Origin: Isoetes taiwanensis
Lineage: Eukaryota; Streptophyta; Lycopodiopsida; Isoetales; Isoetaceae
Direction: 5' to 3'
DNA: 64,000 nucleotides
Assembly (NCBI GenBank): GCA_021234155.1
Contig: JAJEKV010000004.1
Span: forward strand, 11,286,109 to 11,350,108
The position numbers and the translations under genes are program-made. Numbering within the stretch: position 1 is the stretch's first letter; each line of letters opens with the position of its first letter. Positions 1-11,611 of the stretch are shown here, piece after piece. The notes beneath the pieces are model-generated. The model saw nothing but the letters and a program-made list of their open reading frames with translations, made no database searches and was not told the origin of the DNA.

Positions 1-889
1 AGCACTGAAACAAAGACAAGCATGCAGGTATCATACACCGTTGGAAAGCTCTCTGAACCAGCTTTCCAACAAGCCCAAGCACATGAAAATATGACACCGG
101 ATGTGAGAGATACAGTCCGGTCGAAGTGTTCACCGGTTGCCACCGTAAACCCTAGCACACAGCCCGGAAAAGTGCCAATTTGAGCACAGAAACAAAGTCA
201 AGCATGCACGTACCATACACCTTGGAAAGATCTCTGAACCAGCTTTCCAACAAGCCCAAGCACATGAAAATCTGACACCGGATGTGAGAGATATGACCGA
301 TCAAAATTCTGCCGCAAGACGAGACCAATCGAATACTTACTAAAACATACGCCAATCCCTATATTGGTGTCGGACTTTCATCAACAACACCATCAGGAAT
401 TAGGGTATGAATTAGTAAAACATTCTCGTAACCTTCAATAAGAGTACAACGCACACTTTTCAACACCGCGTGGCCAAGGCCAACAACGGCATCAGGCGAG
501 GGCTATACTTCTCAAAGAAGAAAGAAGAAGGGCTGCCACAAAAACCCTAGCACACAGCCCGGAAAAGTGCATATTTGAGCACTGAAACAAAGACAAGCAT
601 GCAAGTATTATACACCGTTGGAAATCTCTCTGAACCAGCTTTCCAACAAGCCAAAGTACATGAAACTCTGACACCGGATGTGAGAGATACAATCCGTGGA
701 AGTGTCTACCGGTTGCCACAGAAACCCTAGCACACAGCCCGGAAAAGTGCCAATTTGAGCACAGAAACAAGCCAAGCATGCAGGTACCATACACCGTTGG
801 AAAGATCTCTGAACCAGCTTTCCAACAAGCCCAAGCACATGAAAATCTGACACCGGATGTGAGAGATATGACCGATCAAAATTCTGCCA
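1..889. repeat. Higher-order array of a ~180-bp repeat
   Basis: Four copies of one unit begin near 1, 183, 578 and 758. Each runs from AGCAC(T/A)GAAACAA through CAGCTTTCCAACAAGCC to CACCGGATGTGAGAGATA. Units 1 and 3 resemble each other more than units 2 and 4 do, and 2 and 4 both end in GACCGATCAAAATTCTGCC. The array is therefore a two-unit block repeated twice, with about 260 bases of other sequence between. Units are joined by a CCCTAGCACACAGCCCGG segment. No convincing reading frame runs through it. Its nature (satellite, decayed element or duplicated gene flank) is unknown. Confidence 0.8.
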
Positions 890-1115
890 ACAATTCTTGA
901 ACCTCCCTCAAGTTGCAATTGTTGGAGCATATGAAGAACTTGCTTTCCATATCCATGTTGGCCATGTCCTACAATCATGGTAGCCCATGAAACTGCAGGC
1001 CTACGAGGCATCTTGTCGAATATTTTGAGGGCATCCTCAACCTTTCCACATTTAGCATACAAATTAATAAGAGCAGTTTTTACAACAACATCCGTTTCAA
1101 AGCCACGACCCTAGA
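886..1115 (-). pseudogene. PPR-protein fragment
   Basis: Read on the minus strand, about 75 codons give an organellar-RNA-binding PPR repeat of the plant PLS type. Recognisable parts are TALINLYAKCGKVEDALKIF, then DKMPRRPAVSW, then MIVGHGQHGYGKQVL. Complete plant PPR proteins have ten or more such repeats and usually an E/DYW tail. Here only about two repeats remain. The reading runs directly into the 180-bp repeat at 889, and a stop lies upstream near 1117. The N- and C-terminal parts are missing. It is a relic, useful mainly as evidence for a land-plant genome. Confidence 0.75.
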
Positions 1116-2344
1116 TTAGGTTGTAAATCCAACATCCTTAAGCTAGTGATGTGCTACTGATGGTGCAGGTAACTAAAACCTTAACATTGTTCACTGACTT
1201 TCTTCTAATTTAACATTCACAAAAAGAAAATACGCCGCATGGTACAATGTCACAATGTCAAGTCGCCCCTGGCCAAAATTTCATTTACTTTGACATTTAC
1301 ATGTTTTTAATAGAAGTAAGAAACATCATTGAATTGACATTTTACATCTCTACTCACAATCATCTACAGAAGAAATTTTTACATCTATTAAAAATGCCCG
1401 ACCCACTTTTGGCATCAACATCCAATCATGGTTGCTAAAAGTTGCTAGCTTTCAGATATTTTGTTTGGGAGCCTGTTCATGACTTAAGCTAAAAAAACAA
1501 AATAACAGATATTTGTACTGGCAAAGTAGAATTTTGAAGCTTGTAAAGTTGAAACCCAGTGGTGGCTTGCCATCTGCCATCAGCAATCTGACATAGACGT
1601 ACTTATTTTTACATTTACATATTGGTGATAAGTTCACATTGGATGCCAACAATGTGATATCAGATCATATGTGTTACCAATTGACATGGTCTTTTGTGTG
1701 CAATATTGGTAAAAAGTTATCTTTTATTTTTGAGAATTCCCCTTCATACTGGCAAAGCTGTATTATACACGATGTAAAACTTTTCAGTTGAACCAAATGG
1801 AGCCACATATGCTAATCACATACTTGTTTAATTGCCTAGAATCAAACTTAATACTGCCAACTGCAAGAGAGTTTCAACCTTAGTCATGTACATCACCAGA
1901 AATCAGTAACTAGAAGCCTAACAAAACCTTTTAATTGTTTCTAGCCATTGTCCGACTGCATTTATCAAGCTTAAAATTTTTGGATTATCATTATGTGAAG
2001 AATTTGATTTCTGAAGCACTTGATACAGTTGTGCTCTCACTGCCTTTTTCTTTAGTTGGAGAGTTCATCTTCTTTCTTTATCACCTCCCTATGCCAACAA
2101 TATACTACATGTCACCGCAAGTCCAGTGCTACATATAAAAGCAAATTGATGGTCTGGATGTGTCTTTACTTTTGCAAGAAGTTTACTTTTTGCAGCGCAT
2201 CTTCCAAGCTTTTCCTTTGTATATAAACTGCCTGCATATATTCAATGTCATATGAATGAAGAACATTGACTTGAGCTAAGCTCAAAGGTACATCAATTTC
2301 AATTTGAGGATGTGACGCACTTTAAATCTCATATTGCAACTCAC
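1116..2344. other. Gene-free AT-rich stretch
   Basis: No reading frame, RNA gene or repeat is recognised here. It probably includes intron sequence of the minus-strand coiled-coil gene whose exon ends at 2345. Confidence 0.4.
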
Positions 2345-2475
2345 CTTTCCTTCCTCTTTACTTCCTGCGGTTCTTTAATAAGACCTTCATTCTCACGTTG
2401 GAATCTGGCATTTTGTTTACGACAAATCTCAAGCTTTCTCTTTGTCCACTCCTGACGTTCAAGAAGCTGTATCTT
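2345..2475 (-). CDS. Exon of an unidentified coiled-coil gene
   Basis: A minus-strand exon is bounded by an acceptor (TAACAG before 2475) and a donor (GTGAG after 2345). It encodes KIQLLERQEWTKRKLEICRK followed by QNARFQRENEGLIKEPQEVK, a charged heptad-like stretch typical of a coiled coil. Its phase joins correctly to the exon at 10431-10520, so the two may belong to one gene with an intron of about 8 kb. That intron would hold the MITE at 2568 and the candidate Helitron at 2883-10410. No family is recognised. The model is inferred from open frame and splice signals only. Confidence 0.45.
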
Positions 2476-2567
2476 CTGTTACATTAGGCCCTGTAAGCAG
2501 TAATAACTATTCCTCTTATTGCTATTTTTCTTGAGGTCTTTCATTCCTAAATTAATGCTATGGTTTT

Positions 2568-2842
2568 GGGTAAGAGCATGTTAGGGCCTACATGTTTTGG
2601 AAACTACCTGGAAAATACTATGGGTAGTCAAAGATGATGATATATTTGAGTTCTTAACATCTTCTTGACATCACAAAGTACCTTACAACATGTATGTACT
2701 ACTCCTCTTGAACATAACACAATTTCTTTTAGTCAATCTTGTAGTCTAGGTACTTTAAAATACAATTATGTACTTGCACAGAAGTACACAGAAAAGTACC
2801 TTTTTGGTAATTTTTTATGTAGGCCCTAACATGCTTTCACCC
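2568..2842. mobile_element. MITE with ~26-bp TIRs and TTTT target duplication
   Basis: The left end GGGTAAGAGCATGTTAGGGC and the right end, read in reverse as GGGTGAAAGCATGTTAGGGC, form inverted repeats with two mismatches. They continue into CTACAT on both sides. A direct TTTT lies at 2564-2567 and 2843-2846. The 275-bp element has no coding capacity and is rich in GTACTTT motifs. It belongs to the same family as the element at 26002-26322. Confidence 0.8.
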
Positions 2843-2934
2843 TTTTAACAATATGAGGTTTATGATTCAAAATTTACATTTATCTATATATACAAGAAAT
2901 TTAATGCGTCCTACGGTGCATGTTCGAGTTTTAG

Positions 2935-3620
2935 CGTGTTCCTACGTGCAAGTTCTTGTAAAAGAATCTCTTGATAGATTCTCTAAGATTCTACCAAGGT
3001 TCTCTTAGAGGGTTCGTGAGCATTTCTCTAAATTTTATAAGATTCCCTCTAGATTCTATTAGATTTCCCTAGATTCTCCAAGATTCTATGAAGATCCCCT
3101 TAGATTCTCTTAGATTCATTTAGATTTTATGAGATTGCCCTAGGTTCCCTTATATTACATGAGATTCAAAGAGGTTCTATAAAGATTCCCTTAGATACTC
3201 TAAGATTTCATCAACATTTTCTTAGATTCCCTTAGATTTTATGAAGATTCCTTTAGATCCCCCATATTTTAAGAGATTCCCTTAGGCTTATAAATATTTT
3301 CCTAGATTCTCTTACATTTTATAAGATTTTCTTACATTCTATTAGATTCTTCTGGATTCCTTTACCTTCTATAACTTTTTAGAACATTCTAAGACTTTTT
3401 GGAGCATTCTAAGACTTTCAATATATTCTAGAACTTTCTGGAAATATTTCCCTAAATTTCCTTATATTCCCGTAGATTCCCCTACATTCTAGAACATTCT
3501 AAAACTTATTAGAACAATTTGGAACTTTCTGGAAGAATTTTCTTAGATCCCCCCTAGATTCTCTTATGTTCTAGAACTTTCTAGAGCCTTCCAAAACATT
3601 CTAGAACCTTCTTGAACTAG
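2935..3620. repeat. Degenerate TTAGATTCYC array
   Basis: About 690 bases consist of irregular copies of an 11-14-base motif resembling TTAGATTCCC or TTAGATTCTC. They grade into TTCTAGAACTTTCTGGAA variants from about 3360. There is no coding potential. It lies near the left edge of the candidate Helitron. Confidence 0.7.
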
Positions 3621-3689
3621 CTATATTTTATCTTAATGGGAACATTACCCTTAAGTATATTTGAAACCATAAATTATTCATAGAATTAG

Positions 3690-3750
3690 TGCTTGGTCTA
3701 GTGGTTAGAATGGGGGGTTGGGGGGTCAATGGCCAGGGTTCGAATCCTCC
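3690..3750 (+). other. tRNA-like pol III promoter (SINE head or tRNA relic)
   Basis: An A box (TGGTCTAGTGG, 3694-3704) and a perfect B box (GGTTCGAATCC, 3737-3747) are spaced as in a tRNA gene. The acceptor-stem halves do not pair and there is a G-run between the boxes, so this is not a functional tRNA. A tRNA-derived SINE head or a decayed tRNA is most likely. No clear tail or target duplication was found. Confidence 0.5.
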
Positions 3751-3794
3751 TATATAACATAAAAATTTTAAAAGCCTTTTCCTAAGGCATGAGC

Positions 3795-4080
3795 ATTCAA
3801 CTTGGGCCGTAGGATCTTGGACTCGATCAAGGGTCGAGATCTCACGCAACATGAGCCATAGGATCTATTACATATAATTCCCAAATCATGTACACCGCAG
3901 GATGTGTCCCAAAGCAATGTGAGCCGTAGGATCTCGGACCGACGATCAGGATCAAATCAACCTGGACCGTAGGATCGCGTCTATACAAATTATATATAAA
4001 CTCCCAAGCCATCTGGGCCCTAGGATACGTCCCAAAGCCACATGATCCGTCGGATCTCGAACGGACGGTCGGATAAGCGC
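3795..4080. repeat. Imperfect YGTAGGATCT-type repeats
   Basis: The motif G(C/A)C(C/A)(G/A)TAGGATC recurs about seven times at 35-50-base spacing, often followed by a CGGACGGTCG-like sequence. It lies directly upstream of the FHA gene promoter. No function is assigned. Confidence 0.55.
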
Positions 4081-4096
4081 GACAAACATAAGAACA

Positions 4097-4104
4097 TATA
4101 TAGA
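4097..4104 (+). promoter_or_regulatory. Possible TATA box of the FHA gene
   Basis: TATATAGA lies about 390 bases before the chosen start codon. Between them a possible 5'-UTR intron runs from the donor GGCAG|GTATTT (after 4352) to an acceptor near 4445. Assignment is by position and sequence only. Confidence 0.35.
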
Positions 4105-4483
4105 GTATAGATAATAATAAAGGCGTTTTGTGATAGTCTGTGCGCAATCTTAGGCATTGATTTTGTTACGTTTTTTGTGGGCCGTTAGATCATCTCTGTG
4201 GAAGTTTTGAAGAAAGAAAAGCATCGCTTCTTCCGAAACCGTTCTCCTCTTGGGATTCCCTCTTTCGGTGTCTGTGCATCTCCATCTCCTCGCCGCCGTT
4301 GCATCTTCTATCTCAGCTCTCCTACCCGGAAACGACTCTTTGTTAAGCTTGGCAGGTATTTGGTTCAACTTGAAAATTTCTTCATTTACAAGACAATGCA
4401 CAAAGTCTTTGTATTTTATTCTTGCTGCCGTCTACTCTTGGCATAGTTCTTTGACAAATCGCTACTTTTGTGTTTTCTCAAAA

Positions 4484-4993
4484 ATGCAATCTTCGCTTGT
4501 TCTCAGCGTAGAGCTAGGCCCGGCAGTTGGCCAGACATTTGATGCATCGAATTTCAAGCAGATCACTATCGGAAGAACAAAGGTAAACAGTTTTCAGATC
4601 AAGGACGAGACTATTTCGCAGAAGCATGTTGTGATTCGGTGGAAAAATGATGGATGGGAGGTTTTTGATGTGGGAAGTTCAAATGGGACAACTGTAAATG
4701 GGACAGACATTGGAATTGAGAAGCCTTGTCGTCTGCAAAACAAGGATTTGATCCGAATTGAGATCGATACCAGAATAAGAGTGGCTATTGAAGAAAATGC
4801 AGCCCCAGTTGCTGATAAAACAGAGGAAGTTCAGACCAAGGCATCTAAATGTAAAGGAAATACAAAGGCAAAGAATGGAGATAGAAAAGGGAAAGCAAAT
4901 GTAGCATGTGAAAATGAAGCTAGGGCTCCTGATGAGCCAACTCTAAGAGATTGGATTGCGCAAAACAATGATTTCCTTTGTTGGGCATTTTAA
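4484..4993 (+). CDS. Small FHA-domain protein
   Basis: This encodes a 169-residue nuclear-type phosphothreonine-binding protein. The FHA domain covers residues 1-105 and shows the family core: IGRTKVN (Gly-Arg), the ISQKHVVI Ser-x-Lys-His loop, DVGSSNGTTVNG and a terminal β-strand IRVAI. A Lys-rich linker with two basic clusters (about 120-145) follows, then a short acidic tail. The ATG at 4484 is chosen because it starts the first FHA strand. The frame is open back to 4250, but that part looks like UTR, with a possible splice donor at 4352. It resembles short plant FHA proteins, which are poorly characterised. It lies inside the candidate Helitron, so it may be a captured or transduplicated copy. 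Further 3' exons cannot be excluded. Confidence 0.75.
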   Translation: MQSSLVLSVELGPAVGQTFDASNFKQITIGRTKVNSFQIKDETISQKHVVIRWKNDGWEVFDVGSSNGTTVNGTDIGIEKPCRLQNKDLIRIEIDTRIRVAIEENAAPVADKTEEVQTKASKCKGNTKAKNGDRKGKANVACENEARAPDEPTLRDWIAQNNDFLCWAF

Positions 4994-4999
4994 GATTGA

Positions 5000-7900
5000 A
5001 CTTTACATGTGCGGCTTTTCTTTCTTGGCTTTACGAAGTAGGGCCAAAGGAAAGTTTATGGAAGAAATGCCTCATAATTGTCAAGCCATGTGAGAAATGT
5101 TTGCGATGGCACATCAGACCTGTTTGTGCAGTCCAGACTTTACTAGTGAAAAGTAAATTGAATGCCTTTAGTACTTTAGTTATATGAAACAGAATTATGG
5201 AATTTGTCCAAATATTTTTCATTATAGTTGTAAAACATCACTGTAGGTGCAAAAGCTTTTGTTTTTCTTTGCGCTTAGCTCAGCAAATGTGTAGATTATG
5301 ACAGTTCCTGTAAGTCGAAGGATCTTACTGTATATTTATGCATGTATGGGTTATTGCAGGCAACTCAACTGGGGTGAAAGATATCAATAAATGGTGCTGG
5401 AATTTAAGATGCAACGTGTATTTTCCTGTAAGTGTTTACTCAAATCCCTTATTAGCTTGTTTACTAAAGTCCCTTATTTGCTAGATGTGACTAACATATA
5501 GCTTAGCTCAATAAATTCGTAACTTATGGCAATTCTAAGGCTCATATATGGGCTTAGAATATAGATAGATAGATAGATTTAGATGCTCCTTATGCGGGTG
5601 GTTCTTTCTTGTGGTAAACAACCACCCCTGCATGCAAAACAGGGAGATGATCCCAACAAATAACCCTAACCCATACACCTAGATGTACTCTCCGTGTCAC
5701 ATTCCTTGGTTAATAAGTGAAATCATCTAGAGAAAATGGGCAGACCTAGCAGACCAGATTACAAAATGCTGGATGTAGAACAGGGACAATAATCAACGCA
5801 TAAATGTCCTCTCCATGTCATTCCTTGGGTAATAAGTGATTTGGCCATCATCTGTGATTTGGACAGGCTGACTGTTCATCTACAATCTGGAGAAATATGC
5901 AGACCTAGCAGACCAGATTACACAATGCTGGATGTAGAACATGGCCAATAATCCATACCCATAAATGCCCTCTCCTTGGGTAATAATGATTTGGCCATCA
6001 TCTGTGATTGGGACAGAATGTGCACGGCCAGGAGCACACTGAACAATTCCCAGGCTTCTTAATTATTCCAGAGGTATATTGAGGCTTGATGAGCTTCTCA
6101 GAAAATGCCAAGAGCACAAACAGAAGTCCAAGTCACATTAGACTCGAGAGAGACAACCAGAAGCAATGCCATGCTTATCAATGTTGAATCACACCTCCTT
6201 CAAAAGACTTCATTCAAACATATTACCGATTTCAGTGAAACATATTACAATATGACCAGAATCTAACTCCTAATTGCTTGTAACAACAACATATGCTGAA
6301 CATATGGTGAAAATGATACCACATTCTATCAAACAAAGAAGGAAGCCATTTGTGGCATCCTTTCTCTGTTTATGGAGTTGGTAAGTTTCCAAAACTGATG
6401 TATTGAACTTCGATAATTTGTGCAGGTTGAGACTTGAACTATGTGCAGGCTCAAACTGGACTTGATGAAGAAATTATCCACTGCAAAAGCAAAGGAACTG
6501 AGCACAATAAGGTACGGCACTCATGCCATGACTAAAGTTTTTTTTCTAGACATGACTACAAGTGGGGAATAAACTTGAGAATTGCAGAGGACATGTTGTA
6601 CTCATGCCCAGCAAGCCTTAGGCACAGAAATACTTGTGCTTCATCTACAAGCACTTGGCTATGGGACCCTTGCAAATGCTTAATTTGCTTCAACCAATTT
6701 CCCAAACATAGCAAACAGATGATTGAGATGCCAAGACTATTAGAAATCAGAAGAATTTGCAAACATTCAATACCTTTTCCTGTATGGACTCGTGCAAAAG
6801 GAAATATGCATTATTCCTTGACAACGGCAACCCTTGCTTTTCCAGTGCCTCATTTAGCTTCCTATGTTCGCACATATTTGTGATTCCTTTGAAATCCCTG
6901 GGATAATGCAAGGTCTTTCAACCTTGAACGTTTTAAAAGTCAGAGCTGATCTTATAAATATGCGTATGCTCTTCAAGCGGAATCGCCCGATCCTGTAACA
7001 GGAAAGCGCAACTATACATACATGGATGCAGTTAGAGCAAATTTAGGCTTGCATTCCCTTTCCTATGCCTAATACTTCACTCTGATTAGTTTTTGTATCT
7101 CAATCTTCAAATTAATCAGGTGGTTCAAAAATCTTCCTATGTGGCCTCATGCAATACACAAATCTTGTGGGAACTTCAATTGGCTATACAATAACAGCAT
7201 CAATAAGCCAATTGAATCTGAATCTACACAAATCTGCAATACACATACTTACAGACCAGTGATAGGTTTAACATACAGTGTCCTGCCACGTCCTCTTTTG
7301 CTGATAAAATATCGATAGTTGAAATGATGGCAGAAGAAAAATGCAAAATGCAGTCTGTGAGTGCATATCTAACAATAAAATCATGGCAGAAGTATGGCAG
7401 AATTCTTAATAATGCCATGGATTTATTCCAACAAATGCCGCAAAAGGATATTGTTTCATCACAATCATGATCACAGCCTTTGCATAAAAGACTATCAAAA
7501 AGAAGATTTTAGAAATTTTTATTCACCAAATGTATTTGGTGCTGTTTAAGGAAATAGCAGGTCCACGTTATGGCTTTCATGGCTTTCGGGTAAATGTCTT
7601 TATCTTATGATCTTATGTCTGAATAATGGTTCTAGACAGGAAAAATATATGGCAAACTTAGTTTTGGGCAAGTATTATAGATGTGAAATTTTATGCTCTA
7701 TCTTACTTTAAAAGCACTATGGTCTTACTATTGTTGTGTCTTTCCAGATTCAAAAGCAGATTTGCCTCCAATAATCACCTGTTTTCCAGCTTGATTATAA
7801 ACTGATCTCTGCACTGCTACTATTGCATCCAATTAGCGAAAGATAGATGCTTCAAAGCAATGAACCTACAGATAGAAAAAAGGTCTATGGAGAGGTTGGG

Positions 7901-10382
7901 AATAAGTGTTTTCAGGTTGAGCACTGAAGCAATATTTATTGTTACTTTCGTTTTTTCCATCTTGCTCTATCGATTATTCCCACCCGTACAAGTTCCCATC
8001 AAATTGTTTTCAAATTGGCACATGCTCTGTTTCTTCTTAGTTGCAGTCAGGCATAAAGACAAATGAATTGGAGCTTTCATGCAAGATAAGGCATTTGGGA
8101 AAGGCACAGACTCTACATAGACTCTACATATCCTGCAACAATCTAAGGAAATATAGCCTTTCATTCAAAGACTGTTTATCAGGTTACATAGTAAGTTTCT
8201 CAAAGACATGTACTGCCTTCACTGGACAATCCCCCATGACTAGCTCCAGGTTTAAACCGCCAATCACGAAGTCGAGAAGAAAGGCTAACCCTGCAGAACC
8301 TGAGTTTCTTTAATCTCCAATATTTAAATTGTGTTTTCATTTTCTACCTAGGTTACATATGTGCCTTGGCATACAATGCTTGACGTGAGGACATAGGCTC
8401 CAGCTCATAGGGGATCTAACAAAACAACTGCATACAATTAGCGAAAGATACATGCTTGAAAGCAATAAACCTGCAGATTGAAAAAGCAAAAGATAGATGG
8501 AAAGATCTACATCTGTTGTTTTTTAATAGATTATGGATCAAATATTTTTCATTAAGGGAGTTTGCGGCCAGCAATGATGAAGATATAGCCCTTCTGTAAC
8601 ATTTTGCAGTTCAGGATTTTGAAGTTGCAGGATTTTAAATTTGCAGTGCTGGTAATGGCTTTAAACATGCCACTTTGACTAGCTAGATTTTTAAGCCATG
8701 TTCACATTTGGAATCCATTATGAGGGCTTTATCATAAATTGAAGCTCAAGAACATAAAACACAAAGTTCTTATAGGGTAGGTTCCACATATTGGTTTTTT
8801 AGTAGCTAACCTTTTGCCGGATGATTCTTCACAATCTCCTCCTGCTTCTTCTGTTGCAATCCACCATTTGATCAAGTAGATTGCAGGTATTTTCATCTCT
8901 CCTTATAAGCTGAATGGAATTAGAAATGAATGCCTGCACAAAAGGTAATAAGCAAGGAAATTTTGAAGACTATTATTGTAGTCTGTTTTTACCAACTAAT
9001 GTGTTTGTTGGCCTATCGTTTTGACAAGTCTAGGAATGAATCGGGGATTGGAAACAAAGCATGATGTTTAAATAAAAGCAAGTTGTATAAACAGACTATT
9101 CGCATACTATTATACATTCTCAATTGCTGCATCAGAGCCATGACGACCACGAAAACACCACCAAAACATGACGACCACCAAAAACAAATAAGGACACAAT
9201 ACTCATTGGTGCAATTCATGTGTGGATACAACTTCATGGAAAACCTCAGCAGTTAAAAGAGTCAAACAAACAGTTTGCGGGATTCCATAAAAGAACTCAA
9301 GGTACCATTTCATCATTAGCTTAACATTACTATTATAGCTGCACTACTTGTTTATTATCCATGTTGAGCCTTGGTGCAAACTGAGAAGAATGAACTTCAT
9401 GATGAAAAACTTAATTTCAAGGCAATAAGCAGCAGCAGCAATGGAGTTGCTTCACACCAGGCAAGCCAAATCCTTTACCTGGTTATCCAGGCATGGCCAT
9501 GTGGCAATGGATGCCACCCGCTCCATAACGCTTTTTATGCTTTTAGCAGGGGCCTAGCAGCTTCATCAATTCATTGTGTGTGAAGCCATCTAATTTGATG
9601 TTGTCAAGGATGACTACTATGTTGGCAAATAAATTGAACACGACGTTTATGAATTACTTTATATCAAATGAAAATTTTCTTCGATCTAGGTCAATGTGCA
9701 CTTCAACATATCAAAATTCTATCTGATAGTGATTGCATATGATGAACACTTTAATCAATACATCTATGAAGCTCAACAATGAAAAAGCCTCTAAAAATGC
9801 ATTGCATCTTTACATTGCTCACAAAAATATAATTTCACAAAAATGCATTTTCACAAAAGCAATGCAATTTTTGGGAAAGGCAAAGAGCTTATTGTAGATC
9901 AAACTCATTTGTCCAATTGCCTTCGCCCAAGGTCCATGACATTGCAAACAATCAAGATCATCTTATTTTTAAATGCTGTTATAACAATCAAGAGCATCCT
10001 AATTTTAACCACTATAAGAGCAATGCATGACGGCAATACGTTCGTTGGATCACCACATGCTTTAAATTTTTTGGGAACCTAGCTGTACACAATATCTTCT
10101 GATAGGCCCAGCTTTTGGCAATGCTTGTGGTGTCATTTCATATCTTCTATATTCTTAGTACGAGATCATGAACTAACTCTAGAGATCTAACTCCGCATAA
10201 CCCTAGAATCCGACTCTGCATAATCTGAATTGACTCCTTGTGTTTTATAAGAAGGCCCACATTTTGAAAGAGACGATATCTACTATACACAAAATAACCC
10301 TGACCATCAAAAGCAAAGAAGGGAAAACCCAATGTCGTCAACCTTTTCTTTATATTATTTGTTTAGTTTATTCCCGATAAAA
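5000..10382. other. Long stretch without recognised genes
   Basis: Only short, unrelated open frames occur. One minus-strand fragment near 8815-8870 (KKQEEIVKNHPAKG, with splice-like borders) and one plus-strand frame ending at 8313 look weakly coding but match nothing. A tandem repeat at 5686-6020 is listed separately. Confidence 0.4.
5686..6020. repeat. Three imperfect tandem copies of a 120-155-bp unit
   Basis: Each copy contains CAGACCTAGCAGACCAGATT, AATGCTGGATGTAGAACA and CCTTGGGTAATAA(G)TGATTTGG in the same order. The last copy is partial. No coding content is seen. Confidence 0.7.
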
Positions 10383-10410
10383 GCCCAGCAATGCTGGGCA
10401 CTTTTTCTAG
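10383..10410 (+). other. Helitron-type 3' terminus (hairpin + CTAG)
   Basis: A perfect 8-bp-arm hairpin at 10383-10399 is followed by ACTTTTT-like sequence and CTAG at 10407-10410, with T at 10411. This matches the 3' end recognised by rolling-circle Helitron transposases. Confidence 0.7.
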
Positions 10411-10430
10411 TATAGATTATAAGGCAGTAC

Positions 10431-10520
10431 CTTATCACCACTTTTTGTGGCTCCAGGATCACGTTCCAAGAGTTGATTTTTAGACTTCAGTTGTGACAAT
10501 TTCATTTCCATTTCAACCAT
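10431..10520 (-). CDS. Exon of the same coiled-coil gene
   Basis: The exon is bounded by an acceptor (CAAAGCAG, before ATG at 10520) and a donor (GTACTG after 10431). It encodes MVEMEMKLSQLKSKNQLLER then DPGATKSGDK. It ends in phase 0, so it splices in frame to the exon at 2345-2475 and, upstream, to the exon at 10605. The gene is unidentified. The Helitron terminus lies only 21 bases downstream, in the intron. Confidence 0.45.
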
Positions 10521-10604
10521 CTGCTTTGTCAAAAGACAGGCAGAGGCCTAGTTAGTTATGCATTGCATATATCAATCATTGTACGCATTTAAGAGGTTCC
10601 TAAC

Positions 10605-10664
10605 CTTAACCTCATAATCTGCTGCACATCCAAGAACGTGGCATGATCTTTCGAGACTCTTCCT
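10605..10664 (-). CDS. Upstream exon of the coiled-coil gene
   Basis: The frame reads KSLERSCHVLGCAADYEVK and is followed by a GTTAG donor at 10604. It joins in phase 0 to the exon at 10431-10520. The 5' border is uncertain. A duplicated 30-base segment (TTGGCTATGTAGCTCCATAT and variant) lies just upstream, at about 10675-10740. Confidence 0.35.
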
Positions 10665-10955
10665 TGGCTTTGTAGTTGCCCTTGGCTGTGTAGCCCCATA
10701 TGAATTTGCCCTTGGCTATGTAGCTCCATATGAATTTGCAGCGCAACCACATAGACAAAGAAGATATTTTACTGAGGGTGCAATTACTGAACCCTCAGTA
10801 GTCATTATCTAAGCTTGTCTAGTATCATCATTACTGCAAAGGTTTTTCCCTTGAAAACCTTTCGAGGCAGGGGTTTTTTAATCCTAGTAGTAATGATTGT
10901 ACTAGCCCATTGTATGGGTCCCATGACCTATTGGTCTTCGTGGACGTTAAAAAAA

Positions 10956-10985
10956 CTATTCTATTCTATTCTATTCTATTCTATT
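10956..10985. repeat. (TTCTA)n microsatellite
   Basis: Six near-perfect TTCTA/CTATT units follow an A-run. This could be the tail of a short interspersed element, but no pol III boxes were seen upstream. Confidence 0.85.
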
Positions 10986-11611
10986 AGATCCATAGGATTC
11001 AGTTAGTATTCTGAAGATATATGACTAAGCAAGAAAGGATTTCATTGAGATATATAACAGCTAATACATCCATCAGCTTATTGAGGAAGACAATTTATTG
11101 TCCCACACTTTCTGCACTTGTGAGAAGCAACGCTTGGAAGTCCACAGTGGTCCTGTTCATGATGAAACATATATGTGGCATATTTCCTTTATCACAAGTT
11201 TCTAAGCCAGAAACAATGGACTAAGTAATGATCAAATGCGGTTTATTTCCTGAAAAATGATGCTCTCCTGGCACATGGGACTCACCTTGAACATCTCCAA
11301 TGGGCAAAATTCTTCTCACTTGCAATCCTGGTCATCAGAAGCTTTTACATAAGCAAATCAAGCGAAAAACTACAACCACAAAATTATAGCATTGAATTCG
11401 AAAAAAGCTTACTAGCACTCTAAGAGGCTTTTCGTTGGGCAGGCACCTAATTCACTTGCATTATAAGGGAATGTTCAATACTCTAAAAGCATACCTTGAA
11501 CAGCCCTAGTTGCCACTTAAGCCTACTCGAATGCTTCTCAATTACATTCACGGTAGTTCTATGGCTTTATTCTGCTTGCAAGCTTGCAGCTGTATAGATT
11601 CATTTTAGCAG

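Larger units (their letters stand above)
2883..10410 (+). mobile_element. Candidate non-autonomous Helitron carrying an FHA gene
   Basis: The right end has a textbook Helitron terminus: an 8-bp-arm hairpin (GCCCAGCA-A-TGCTGGGC, 10383-10399), then seven bases, then CTAG, followed by T. A plausible left end, TCTATATATACAAGAAATTT, begins at 2883 directly after an A, as expected for insertion between A and T. No Rep/helicase gene is seen, so it would be non-autonomous. It would enclose the FHA gene at 4484. The right end is well supported. The pairing with this left end is inference. Confidence 0.45.

Noticed and set aside
3690-3750. Functional tRNA gene
   Set aside because: A and B boxes are present but acceptor and anticodon stems do not form.
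4978-5187. Separate small gene after the FHA gene
   Set aside because: No conserved features, low-complexity 3'-UTR-like composition. It overlaps the FHA stop in another frame.
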